A stretch of DNA of 39,029 nt from an uncultured SAR86 cluster bacterium. GTDB lineage: Bacteria > Pseudomonadota > Gammaproteobacteria > Magnimaribacterales > Magnimaribacteraceae. The notes below the pieces were generated by a model. The model saw only the letters and a list, made by a program, of their open reading frames with translations, was not told the DNA's origin and ran no database searches. Below are positions 17,941 to 26,727 of this stretch, piece by piece. The stretch covers positions 1 to 39,029 of the forward strand of contig CACNCK010000014.1 of assembly GCA_902618945.1 (NCBI GenBank), written 5' to 3'. The translations under genes were made by a program, and so were the position numbers. Each line of letters opens with the position of its first letter. The first letter of the stretch is position 1.

Positions 17941-20898
17941 GTGGTAGAAAAGATCACATCATCCTCGGATATTTTAAATCTGGGATTAGACCTGTCTAAA
18001 AAAAATTTAATCATAACTAAAGATTCTCAATCGGCAGTTCAATTTGCCAATTTCTTAAATCAACCCAATGCTCTTATTCTAGAAAACTCTGAATTACTTC
18101 CTTACGACTTCTTCTCTATGGCACCAATAACAAGAGCAAGAAGAATATCGACTTTATCTGCTTATTTAAAAGAAAAAGAAATAACATTAATATCCTCAAT
18201 AGCTACTTTATTGTCACCGGTACCCAAACCAATTCATATCTCTCCTTTAAATAATTTGTCAGTCGGAGATCCTTTCGATCCTGAATCAGTAATAAACGAA
18301 ATAATCCTAAACGGATATACAAGAGAAGATTTTGTATCATTGCCCGGACACTATGCTTTAAGAGGATCTGTTATGGATATATTTCTTACTAGCGGGACAG
18401 AGCCTATTAGAATTGAATTCTTTAATAATCAAATTGAAAGCCTAAGAATATTTAATCCTGAATCGCAAATTACCCACGAGAAAATCAATCATATTAATTT
18501 CTTACCCTCATATGAATATCCTTTGAATAGGAATTCTGCTGAAATTTTTAAAAAAGAATGGAGAAAAAGGTTTGAACTCTTTGAAGAAGATTCAGAGTTA
18601 TTTAGAAGAATAATGAACTTAAGGCATCCGGAAGGAGCAGAAATTTACTTTCCTCTATTCTATGGCACAAAATCTGATTTCATTCCATTTCTGCAATATG
18701 CCGATCAAATTTATATACAAGATAATGTAAATGAAAAAGGTCAAGACTTTGAAGAACTTATAAATCAGAGATATGAAGAATACAGATATGATCAAAAGCG
18801 ACCATTACTTGCACCTGAAGAATTATTTTTGAGTATTAATGAATTCAATACAAATATAAAAGATAGCCTCACTTTTGATATAGAGACATATTATTCAGAA
18901 ACAATTGAAAATGATATTCCTCAAAATAAGAGGAAGGAAAAGGCTGATATTTCTTCTTCGAAAATGCCCAATAAAGGTGATCTAGTTGTTCATCTAACAC
19001 ACGGTATTGGTAAATTTCTGGGACTTAAGCAATTGAAAACTTTTGTTGGTGTAAGTGATTGCTTAGAAATCCTTTATAAAGATGAAAGTAAAGTCTTTGT
19101 TCCTATAGAACATATGAATTTGATTTCAAAATACTTTGGTCCGGTTGATAGAGATATTGACTCACTTAATTCAAAAAAATGGAAAAAAAGAAAAGATAAA
19201 GCTCTCAAGCAAACTTTTGATACTGCAGCTGAATTACTTGAAGTCCAGGCCAAAAGATATGCTGCAAATGGGTATTCGTTTGATTTATATGAAGATGAAT
19301 ACCTAAATTTTATAAAAAAGTTTCCTTATGAAGAAACCTATGATCAAAAAAGAACTATCGATGAAGTGTTACAGGATATGCATTCCTCGAGACCGATGGA
19401 TAGATTAATTTGTGGAGAAGTAGGTTTTGGGAAAACTGAAGTTGCAATGAGGGCAGCGTTTATATGTGCATTGAATAACAAACAAACTTGTATCTTGGTT
19501 CCAACAACTTTACTGACATCTCAACATCTAGAAAGCTTTGAGCAGAGATTCAAAGATACGGGTGTTAATATAGCTTCGTTATCTAGGAATATAACTCCAA
19601 AAGAGAAAGATAAGTTAGTTCATAGTCTAGCTTCAGGTGAGATTGATATCGTTATTGGAACTCACGCACTGATCCAGGGAAATATCAGGTTCAAAGAACT
19701 TGGGCTCTTGATAATTGATGAAGAGCATCGATTTGGAGTTCGTCAAAAGGAAAAGATCAAATCGCTTAAGGAAGAATTGGATATTTTGAGCTTATCAGCT
19801 ACTCCTATTCCAAGATCATTGAATTTTGCCCTCACAGAACTTAAAGATCTATCAATTATTGCAACAGCGCCAGATGATCGCTTACCGGTGAAGACTTTTA
19901 CTTATAGTTTCAATGAAAATTTAATCTATGAAGCTATCCAAAGGGAGAATCTTCGTGGTGGTCAAGTCTACTACCTTTGTAATGATCTCTCATTAATAGA
20001 GGACAGAAGATTGAGACTTAAACAAAAGTTTAATGATCTAGTTATCGAAGTTGTTCACGGCCAATTAAAAGCAAATGTCATAGAGGAAATTATGTTGAAA
20101 TTTAATGCAGGTGAAATAGATATACTTGTGTGCTCTACTATTATAGAGAGTGGTATTGATGTCTCAAATGCAAATACATTGATTGTAGAAGATGCTGATA
20201 AATTTGGTCTATCACAACTTCACCAGCTTAGAGGTCGTGTTGGAAGAGCGGAGAGACAAGCTTATGCATACTTTTTAAGATCTAGAAATATCATAAATAA
20301 GAAGAATGCCGATAAAAGATTCGATGCCCTGATGAGCGCAGACTCTTTGTCAGCGGGATTTCTACTAGCCCTAAAAGACCTTGAAATTAGGGGAGCTGGA
20401 GAAATCCTTGGATCAAATCAAAGCGGTGTATTTGAATCCATAGGCCTTGAGTTATATACAAGGATGATAAAGAAAGCGTCAGATTTCATTAAGAATGGAG
20501 ACCTTGATTTTCAATCACTAGATGAATTACCAGAGATTAATCTTAATAAAAATTGTTTCATTCCTGAAAATTATCTACCTGACATAAATGTAAGATTATT
20601 AATGTACAACAAGATTTCTTTAGCTGAGTCTTCTGTTGATTTAAAGAATATACAAATAGAGATGATCAATAGATTTGGATTATTGCCAGAGGAACTAAAA
20701 AACTTTTTCTTTCAAGCTGAATTAAGAATAATTGCCGAAGAGTACTCGATTAAAAAAATAAACTTCCTGGATAGCAAAATAAATATTTATTTCAAAAATA
20801 AAGATCTTGATACTTCTTTTTTTAATGACGATACTTTAGAAGAGAAAATAAAAATGACTTCGGACGTGATTAAGACAATTTGCAAAAATGTACCATAA
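17941..20898 (+). CDS. mfd: Transcription-repair coupling factor, compact form
   Basis: A DNA translocase that removes stalled RNA polymerase and recruits UvrA. It starts with GTG at 17941 and has 985 residues against about 1148 in E. coli. Order: UvrB-like region (1-330), RNA-polymerase-interacting domain starting at GDLVVHLTHGIGKFLGL near 346, helicase motif I GEVGFGKTE (492 on), motif II DEEH (593-596), SATPIPRS, HQLRGRVGRAERQAYAY, and a shorter C-terminal domain. Compared with E. coli about 136 residues are lost before motif I, mainly between the UvrB-like part and the polymerase-binding domain (domain 3 region). All helicase motifs are intact, so it is probably functional. It overlaps the next gene by 11 bp. 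Confidence 0.95.
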   Translation: MVEKITSSSDILNLGLDLSKKNLIITKDSQSAVQFANFLNQPNALILENSELLPYDFFSMAPITRARRISTLSAYLKEKEITLISSIATLLSPVPKPIHISPLNNLSVGDPFDPESVINEIILNGYTREDFVSLPGHYALRGSVMDIFLTSGTEPIRIEFFNNQIESLRIFNPESQITHEKINHINFLPSYEYPLNRNSAEIFKKEWRKRFELFEEDSELFRRIMNLRHPEGAEIYFPLFYGTKSDFIPFLQYADQIYIQDNVNEKGQDFEELINQRYEEYRYDQKRPLLAPEELFLSINEFNTNIKDSLTFDIETYYSETIENDIPQNKRKEKADISSSKMPNKGDLVVHLTHGIGKFLGLKQLKTFVGVSDCLEILYKDESKVFVPIEHMNLISKYFGPVDRDIDSLNSKKWKKRKDKALKQTFDTAAELLEVQAKRYAANGYSFDLYEDEYLNFIKKFPYEETYDQKRTIDEVLQDMHSSRPMDRLICGEVGFGKTEVAMRAAFICALNNKQTCILVPTTLLTSQHLESFEQRFKDTGVNIASLSRNITPKEKDKLVHSLASGEIDIVIGTHALIQGNIRFKELGLLIIDEEHRFGVRQKEKIKSLKEELDILSLSATPIPRSLNFALTELKDLSIIATAPDDRLPVKTFTYSFNENLIYEAIQRENLRGGQVYYLCNDLSLIEDRRLRLKQKFNDLVIEVVHGQLKANVIEEIMLKFNAGEIDILVCSTIIESGIDVSNANTLIVEDADKFGLSQLHQLRGRVGRAERQAYAYFLRSRNIINKKNADKRFDALMSADSLSAGFLLALKDLEIRGAGEILGSNQSGVFESIGLELYTRMIKKASDFIKNGDLDFQSLDELPEINLNKNCFIPENYLPDINVRLLMYNKISLAESSVDLKNIQIEMINRFGLLPEELKNFFFQAELRIIAEEYSIKKINFLDSKINIYFKNKDLDTSFFNDDTLEEKIKMTSDVIKTICKNVP

Positions 20899-21826
20899 GC
20901 TAGCGATTATGGTTCTATTCATTTCAGAGAGCCTATATTCGGTTGATTTCAATGAATATTTAGAAAAGTACCTTGTTGATAAGCAGAAACTTGATCACAT
21001 TAAGGTTGACTTTTTTATCATACAAAATTTGTCTATCGAAGATGAAGATCTTGAAGAAAATTGGAAAGAATTGGACGAACTTGAGCTTTCAAATCATCTC
21101 ATCAAAATCAAAACCGAACCTACGACATTTGTGACCTTTCCTGAAGGAAAATTCTCAGATGAGATAACTTTACTCCCTTTAAAATTTAAAATACAACCTG
21201 AACAACAGAGTCTTAATGATGAAGTTGCAGAAGTTACGAAACCTGATCCATTTTTATATGAAAAAATTCCATTTCAAAAAGAAATGGTAGAAATTGAGAA
21301 TAATTTAAATAGAAGCAGAGACTATAGAGTCATCTACTATAACTCATGGTACCAACCTATTTTTAAAGAGAATGAAACCATACCAATATTTATAGATGCT
21401 CGTAAAAAAGACAAAAAGGTTCATGGTGAAATAAAGATTTATAAAGAAAGATTTATTCACCTTGTATCAAAATTAAGGTTCTCTCAAAAAACTGATGAAA
21501 TTGACAATTCTTCAAGAACTCAAGAGATCAAAACATTTCAAACACTTATTAAAGATAAGAATGAGACAAAAAATAAAGGCTTTTTGAATGATAATTATTG
21601 GGTAGAAACTATCTTTAATTCTGTAAAGGTTAACCTGAAGTATATTGGAGATTTTGTTTATTCAGATAATGAAATTAACTCTGAAGAAATCATAGAGCTC
21701 CCTCAATTTAAATTTGTAGATTTGTATGAAATTGATAAGGATGTAAAGCTTGAAGTTGATGAACTAAACTTCATAGATCATCCTTACTTCTCAATTTTAA
21801 TTAAAGTTACCGAACACACTAAATAA
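20888..21826 (+). CDS. CsiV-like exported protein
   Basis: A 312-residue protein with a probable signal peptide (KLAIMVLFISESLYS) followed by a mature domain beginning with an IKVDFFIIQNL strand. The CsiV family (found after mfd in Pseudomonas and other gammaproteobacteria) has this layout: an early beta strand reading like VEVIVF, a middle GEIKIYKERFIHLVSKLRF segment, and a late IDHPYFSILIKV ending; all three are visible. In Vibrio cholerae CsiV binds peptidoglycan-related partners and affects cell wall synthesis. It is much diverged and rich in Lys, Glu and Asp, so I leave the symbol empty. It starts inside mfd and ends 8 bp into the convergent sbcB. Confidence 0.7.
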   Translation: MYHKLAIMVLFISESLYSVDFNEYLEKYLVDKQKLDHIKVDFFIIQNLSIEDEDLEENWKELDELELSNHLIKIKTEPTTFVTFPEGKFSDEITLLPLKFKIQPEQQSLNDEVAEVTKPDPFLYEKIPFQKEMVEIENNLNRSRDYRVIYYNSWYQPIFKENETIPIFIDARKKDKKVHGEIKIYKERFIHLVSKLRFSQKTDEIDNSSRTQEIKTFQTLIKDKNETKNKGFLNDNYWVETIFNSVKVNLKYIGDFVYSDNEINSEEIIELPQFKFVDLYEIDKDVKLEVDELNFIDHPYFSILIKVTEHTK

Positions 21827-23225
21827 AGTCAGATTTTTCAACTAGATTCTTTTCTAAGCTTTGAAGGATTTCTTTCCTTTCACCAGTTGCATCAACTAGC
21901 ATAGAGCGTGTCTTATCCAATGCTTTTTCAAGAGACAGCCAAGGCCCTTTATCATAAAGCCTTTGGTTTACAAAATTCCTATATCTTTCCATGGTCTCAG
22001 GCATTACAGAGTTAGGCTGATTAACACAAACAAGCCTCTCAGCTAATTCTTTGTAACGTGAATCCTCAAAGCCATCTAAAACTTTAGAGCGCTCTTCCCA
22101 AGGAAGGGTATGGAATCTTTCCATCCATAAATCATCAGCATCAGATGGAAATCCTGAATAAACAGTTTGTTCTAGATGTTTGGGTGGAGGATAGTTGATT
22201 TGATTACTTGCCAAAAGCTCACTCACTCTGGTTTGCAATTTAATATTTTCCTTAATCTTTCTTGCCCTCTCTATAAGTTGATCATGTGATATGTCTAAGT
22301 GATTATCAATATTAGGGATATGATCTGATGGCATAACAGGTAGACTCTTATTGATTCTCACTTTTCTAATGGCTGTTCCGCTATTTCCTATCTGCTCGAG
22401 CAATTCAGTATCAGTTAAATCATTAAGTTGATCGGGATCGAAATATAAATCTGCAACAGCAACTTCATTATTCATTTTTGGGTTCTGACCGCAGAATGTA
22501 ACAGGATAAGTGAATTTCTTTCTACGTATTACTTCCCCTATCATGGCAAATGGTTCTGTTTGTAGGATTTCTAAATTACCTGTCTTTGTCGACCCTTTTA
22601 TTGAAGCTTGCCAAACAGGTTTAGCCTTTTCTAAAATTAATTTAGCGAGTTCATGCATTTGAACGCAATCAGCCAATGCATCATGAGCATTTTCGATTTC
22701 TATAGAGTTGGCATCAGACCAATCTGTTAATTTCATACTCATATCTCCTTCTTCAAAGATTGGGAGAGTGAGGCTATCAGGGAAAAAGTTAGCAACTAGC
22801 TGCAATGTAGAAAGCATATCTAGGCGCGAGGCACCAAGAGTATTTGTTATGTATAAAGGAAGTAAATTCCAAAAAAATTGACGTCGGAAAAGTTCTTCAT
22901 CGAAACGATGACCATTATAGGTAATGTATACAGGATTTCTTCCTTTTGACCAATCTAACCAAGTTGATCTTAGAAGCTTCATCATGTCATAGTGAGACAT
23001 AGATTCATCTTTTAATGATTCAACTTTCTTATGAACTAAATAGGCCTCTGGAGTTGGGACAATCCAGGGTAATACTTTACATCCTATATCTTGAGAATTT
23101 TCTTGATTAAGAGATTCGTCTGTAAGAATTGATCCAATTTGAATAATTTGAGAGAAGTTAATATCAAGGCCTGTCGTCTCAGTATCTGTAAATATATAAC
23201 ATTTATCTGCATTTAATTGAGACAT
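21819..23225 (-). CDS. sbcB: Exodeoxyribonuclease I
   Basis: A 3'-5' single-strand DNA exonuclease used in recombination and mismatch repair. The 468 residues match the E. coli length (475). The DEDD active site starts with D14 and E16 in FTDTETTGLD, then the TYNGHRFDEELFRRQFFWNL segment and the HDALADCVQ helix with the catalytic His and Asp. The C-terminal SH3-like and helical regions are present (SLPVMPSDH, LPWEERSKVLDGFEDSRYKEL). It starts 3 bp after nfuA and overlaps the CsiV-like gene end by 8 bp. Confidence 0.96.
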   Translation of the reverse strand: MSQLNADKCYIFTDTETTGLDINFSQIIQIGSILTDESLNQENSQDIGCKVLPWIVPTPEAYLVHKKVESLKDESMSHYDMMKLLRSTWLDWSKGRNPVYITYNGHRFDEELFRRQFFWNLLPLYITNTLGASRLDMLSTLQLVANFFPDSLTLPIFEEGDMSMKLTDWSDANSIEIENAHDALADCVQMHELAKLILEKAKPVWQASIKGSTKTGNLEILQTEPFAMIGEVIRRKKFTYPVTFCGQNPKMNNEVAVADLYFDPDQLNDLTDTELLEQIGNSGTAIRKVRINKSLPVMPSDHIPNIDNHLDISHDQLIERARKIKENIKLQTRVSELLASNQINYPPPKHLEQTVYSGFPSDADDLWMERFHTLPWEERSKVLDGFEDSRYKELAERLVCVNQPNSVMPETMERYRNFVNQRLYDKGPWLSLEKALDKTRSMLVDATGERKEILQSLEKNLVEKSDFI

Positions 23226-23228
23226 ATA

Positions 23229-23816
23229 TTATTTATAATAGGCATTTTCTCTGTAGCTGTGGTCAGTTACATCTTTCACGCCCTTTAAGCCTTCAACTTG
23301 TTCTAATAAGGTTTTTTCAACACCATCTTTCAAAGTAAGATCTACCATTCCACATCCTTGACAACCTCCTCCAAATTGAAGCACCGCTGTTGCATCATCT
23401 ACAACCTCAATCAAAGAAACTTCTCCTCCATGAGCTGCCAATCCTGGATTTACCTCGGAGTAAAGAACATAGTTAATTTTGTCTTCAATAGAAGCATCTT
23501 TTCCTATCTGAGGTACTTTTGCATTTGGAGCTTTGATGGTAAGTGTTCCACCAAACTTATCAGGTGAATAATCGACCTCAGCATCTTTCAAAAAATCAAT
23601 GGATTTTTCTTCAAGATACAGATCAAACTTGAATTCATTAATAATTCTATAATCTGAAAAGTCCTCGTCTTGCTTTGCATAAGCAATACAAGTCTCCGCT
23701 CTGGGTGTTCCAGGTTCAGAAACGAATATTTTTATTCCACAAGTGGCCTCATCTTGACTAGATAGAAGATCATTCAAATACTCTTGCGCTGAAGGTGTGA
23801 TAGTCATCTCTTTCAT
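23229..23816 (-). CDS. nfuA: Fe/S biogenesis protein NfuA
   Basis: A carrier that delivers 4Fe-4S clusters to client proteins. The 195-residue protein has an N-terminal degenerate A-type domain (KIFVSEPGTPRAETCIAY region) and a C-terminal Nfu domain with the cluster-binding CxxC, C152 and C155, in GGGCQGCGMVDLTL. Length and layout match E. coli NfuA (191). The ATG at 23816 or the in-frame one three codons on are both possible starts. It is first of two genes with sbcB and divergent from trmA. Clients in this window could include ETF-QO, but that is inference. Confidence 0.95.
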   Translation of the reverse strand: MKEMTITPSAQEYLNDLLSSQDEATCGIKIFVSEPGTPRAETCIAYAKQDEDFSDYRIINEFKFDLYLEEKSIDFLKDAEVDYSPDKFGGTLTIKAPNAKVPQIGKDASIEDKINYVLYSEVNPGLAAHGGEVSLIEVVDDATAVLQFGGGCQGCGMVDLTLKDGVEKTLLEQVEGLKGVKDVTDHSYRENAYYK

Positions 23817-23845
23817 AGTGTCATTCTATCAAATATATCGACTGT

Positions 23846-23851
23846 TATAAT
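23846..23851 (+). promoter_or_regulatory. Candidate -10 box of trmA
   Basis: A forward TATAAT in the 78-bp divergent gap between nfuA and trmA, about 45 bp before the trmA start. No clear -35 box is seen. Confidence 0.3.
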
Positions 23852-23894
23852 ATTAATAGGATTAAATATAAACTAAAGATTCCTAGCTTAAATT

Positions 23895-24965
23895 TTGCCA
23901 ATCATACAAAAAGAAGATTACATCGAACTTTTTGAAGAAAAGAAAAGTTCATTTATTCGTGAATTTACTGAAAAAACTCCAATAGAATTCTTTAAATCTC
24001 CTTATAAAGCTTATAGATATAGAGCTGAGTTTGGTCTTTTAAAGGAGAAAGGACAATATTTCTACTCAATGACAAAGAATGGAGAAAAAATAGCTATAAA
24101 CTCTTTTCCTATTAGCAGTCAAAAGATCCAAAATATCATGCCCCTATTGTTAATAAAGATTCAAAGTAATTCGATAATATCCCATAAACTTTTTCAAATA
24201 GAGTTTCAATCCTCAAGAAATAACGAGGCCATGGTTAGTTTAATTTATCACAAAGAATTGGGAGATGAGTGGTCAGAAATGGCATCAAATATATCTGATG
24301 AATTAGACATATCAATTATTGGAAGAAGTAAAAATAGAAAAATAATCATTGGAAATAATTATGTTACTGAGACCTATCAATACCAAGATAAAAGGTTTTC
24401 AATTAAGCTCTACGAACAGTGTTTCAGTCAAACAAATCCTTATATTTGTGACTCCATGCTAAGTTGGGTTTTTGATAATATTCAACCAGTTGAGAATGAT
24501 CTAATGGAACTTCATTGCGGTCTTGGAACTTTTACAATTCCCTTAAGCAGCTACTTTAACAAAGTTTTAGCTACAGAGAATAGCCGACCCAGTATTAAGG
24601 CATTACAAGAAAATATTAGGTCAAATAAAATTAAAAATATCTATACCGGTAGATTATCAGGCAAAGAAACCTTAGAAGCATTTAAGGGTGTAAGGACATT
24701 TAGAAGATTGAAAGATATAGATTTAGAGAAATTTAAAATAGATTCAATTTTTTTAGATCCGCCGAGGGAAGGACTTGATTCATCTACACTCGAAAGCATA
24801 ATAGGAATAAAAAATATTATTTACATTTCGTGTAGCTTGAATTCATTCAAGAGAGATTTACAAGCTCTAAAATCTACGCACAATATATTGAAACTAGCAA
24901 TGTTCGACCAATTTCCATACACAGAGCACATAGAGTCTGGAGCAATTCTTAGTAAAAAATACTAG
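23895..24965 (+). CDS. trmA: tRNA (uracil-5-)-methyltransferase
   Basis: Makes m5U54 in the T-loop of tRNA, and in E. coli also acts on tmRNA. The protein aligns along its full length with E. coli TrmA (366): EFFKSPYKAYRYRAEFGL, FQIEFQSSRNNEAMVSLIYHK, the SAM-binding ELHCGLGTFTIPLS, LDPPREGLD, the catalytic C313 in IYISCSLNSF, and the late DQFPYTEHIESGAIL with the general-base glutamate. There is no in-frame ATG at the N-terminus. The first usable codon after the upstream TAA is ATT (23892) or TTG (23895), and I take TTG, giving 356 residues. This weak start implies low expression. Confidence 0.95.
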   Translation: MPIIQKEDYIELFEEKKSSFIREFTEKTPIEFFKSPYKAYRYRAEFGLLKEKGQYFYSMTKNGEKIAINSFPISSQKIQNIMPLLLIKIQSNSIISHKLFQIEFQSSRNNEAMVSLIYHKELGDEWSEMASNISDELDISIIGRSKNRKIIIGNNYVTETYQYQDKRFSIKLYEQCFSQTNPYICDSMLSWVFDNIQPVENDLMELHCGLGTFTIPLSSYFNKVLATENSRPSIKALQENIRSNKIKNIYTGRLSGKETLEAFKGVRTFRRLKDIDLEKFKIDSIFLDPPREGLDSSTLESIIGIKNIIYISCSLNSFKRDLQALKSTHNILKLAMFDQFPYTEHIESGAILSKKY

Positions 24966-24972
24966 TTTGCTT

Positions 24973-25902
24973 TTATAGTTTTGCTTCTAATTCAGGTAAT
25001 GCTTCGAAGAGGTCCGCAACTAATCCATAATCTGCAACTGAGAAGATTGGTGCTTCCTCATCTTTGTTGATTGCGACTATTACTTTACTATCTTTCATAC
25101 CTGCTAAATGCTGTATTGCACCGGATATACCAACAGCTATGTACAAGTCAGGAGCAACAATCTTCCCTGTTTGTCCTACTTGCATATCATTTGGAACGAA
25201 TCCTGAATCTACAGCAGCTCTTGAAGCTCCAATTGCTGCTCCTAACTTATCCGCTATTCCATTTAATAGACTAAAATTGTCTCCATTTTGCATACCTCTT
25301 CCACCTGATATAACAACTTCGGCTGCAGTTAGTTCGGGTCTATCAGATTCAGCGATCTCTTCTTTGACAAAAGAAGAAACTCCTGCATTTGTATCGTTTT
25401 CGATTGAGTTTATCGCTGCACTTCCTCCGCTGGATTCACAAGCATCAAATCCAGTAGTTCGGACCGTAATAGCTTTAATCGAATCAGTGCTTTGCACAGT
25501 AGCTATGCAATTACCCGCATAAATTGGTCGTTCAAACGTATCATCTGAAATAACAGCACTTATGTCAGATATTTGAGAGACATCTAACTTGGCTGCTACT
25601 CTAGGCATAAAATTCTTACCATTTGTTGTAGCTGGCGCCATAATATGTGAGTAACCGTCAGATAACTCAACAATTAAATTTCCTATGTTCTCAGCAAGAG
25701 AATTTTTATATGTCTCTTTATTTGCTAGAAGTACATTATTTATGCCAGGAATTTGAGAAGCTGAATCGGCAACAGATTCGCAATCCATACCAGCAATGAG
25801 GATATCTATGTCACCTCCAATTTCTTTTGCTGCAGCAACAGTATTAAGTGTTGCTCCCTTTAATTCTGAATTATCGTGTTCTGCTATAACTAATATACTC
25901 AT
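24973..25902 (-). CDS. etfA: Electron transfer flavoprotein alpha subunit
   Basis: Holds the FAD that accepts electrons from acyl-CoA dehydrogenases. The 309-residue protein has an N-terminal alpha/beta domain and the C-terminal FAD-binding domain with [52 protein letters not shown] and [24 protein letters not shown], all diagnostic. It overlaps etfB by 4 bp (ATGA). Together with etfB and the divergent ETF-QO gene it makes a complete path to ubiquinone. Confidence 0.97.
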   Translation of the reverse strand: MSILVIAEHDNSELKGATLNTVAAAKEIGGDIDILIAGMDCESVADSASQIPGINNVLLANKETYKNSLAENIGNLIVELSDGYSHIMAPATTNGKNFMPRVAAKLDVSQISDISAVISDDTFERPIYAGNCIATVQSTDSIKAITVRTTGFDACESSGGSAAINSIENDTNAGVSSFVKEEIAESDRPELTAAEVVISGGRGMQNGDNFSLLNGIADKLGAAIGASRAAVDSGFVPNDMQVGQTGKIVAPDLYIAVGISGAIQHLAGMKDSKVIVAINKDEEAPIFSVADYGLVADLFEALPELEAKL

Positions 25903-26651
25903 GTAATCACCTTTGCTTCGTTTTTTAATTTATCAACTAGTTGTTCAATATCCTCTACCATTATCCCTGCAGCCCTCTCTGGAGGTGGGGTAACTTTCAA
26001 AGTATTTTGCCTTGGAGATAAATCGAGACCTAAATCTGACGAGGATAATGTTTCTAGTGGTTTCTTTTTCGCTTTCATAATGTTGGGTAAAGAAGCGTAT
26101 CTAGGTTCATTAAGTCTCAGATCAGTTGTAATTATTGCTGGCATGGTTAATGACAGTGTTTGCAAACCACCATCTATTTCTCGAGTAACTTGAACAACTC
26201 CGTCTTGTATTTCAATCTCAGAAGCGAAGGTTCCTTGAGGCAAATCTAACATTGCCGCTAACATCTGTCCCGTTTGGTTCGCATCACCATCTATTGCTTG
26301 TTTTCCAAGGATTATAAGATCAGGACTTTCTTTAGAAACAACTTCTTTAAGTGCTTTAGCTACCCCTAATGGCTCAACAGATTCTTCTGTTTCTACTAAA
26401 ATAGCTCTATCTGCACCCAGCGCCAAACATGTTCTTAATTGCTCTTGAGATGAAGCATCTCCAACAGATACAGCAATAATCTCTTCTGCGTTACCGGCTT
26501 CTTTGATTCTCACTGCTTCTTCAATAGCAATTTCACAGAATGGGTTTATAGCCATTTTCGCATTACTCAAGTCAGGTCCACTCTCATCAGATTTAGCCCT
26601 TACTTTGACGTTATAATCAACAACTCTCTTTACAGGAACAAGAACCTTCAT
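25899..26651 (-). CDS. etfB: Electron transfer flavoprotein beta subunit
   Basis: Partner of EtfA, binding AMP and recognising dehydrogenases. The 250 residues are the usual length. [34 protein letters not shown] and the AMP loop [21 protein letters not shown] are typical. The C-terminal [16 protein letters not shown] contains the recognition-loop leucine used to dock acyl-CoA dehydrogenases. AAGGA sits about 10 nt before the ATG. It is first gene of etfBA, divergent from ETF-QO. Confidence 0.97.
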   Translation of the reverse strand: MKVLVPVKRVVDYNVKVRAKSDESGPDLSNAKMAINPFCEIAIEEAVRIKEAGNAEEIIAVSVGDASSQEQLRTCLALGADRAILVETEESVEPLGVAKALKEVVSKESPDLIILGKQAIDGDANQTGQMLAAMLDLPQGTFASEIEIQDGVVQVTREIDGGLQTLSLTMPAIITTDLRLNEPRYASLPNIMKAKKKPLETLSSSDLGLDLSPRQNTLKVTPPPERAAGIMVEDIEQLVDKLKNEAKVIT

Positions 26652-26727
26652 ACTATTTTCCTTATATGGTAAAATTTACAGTGAGTATTCTATAACTGCT
26701 GCCCGCCTCAATACAATAAATAAAAGT

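Noticed and set aside
25064-25522. Long open frame on the forward strand across etfA
   Set aside because: It is antisense to a secure gene, with no family motif and no ribosome site; other antisense frames (over the GST, nqrB, nqrF and the aldehyde dehydrogenase) were dropped for the same reason.
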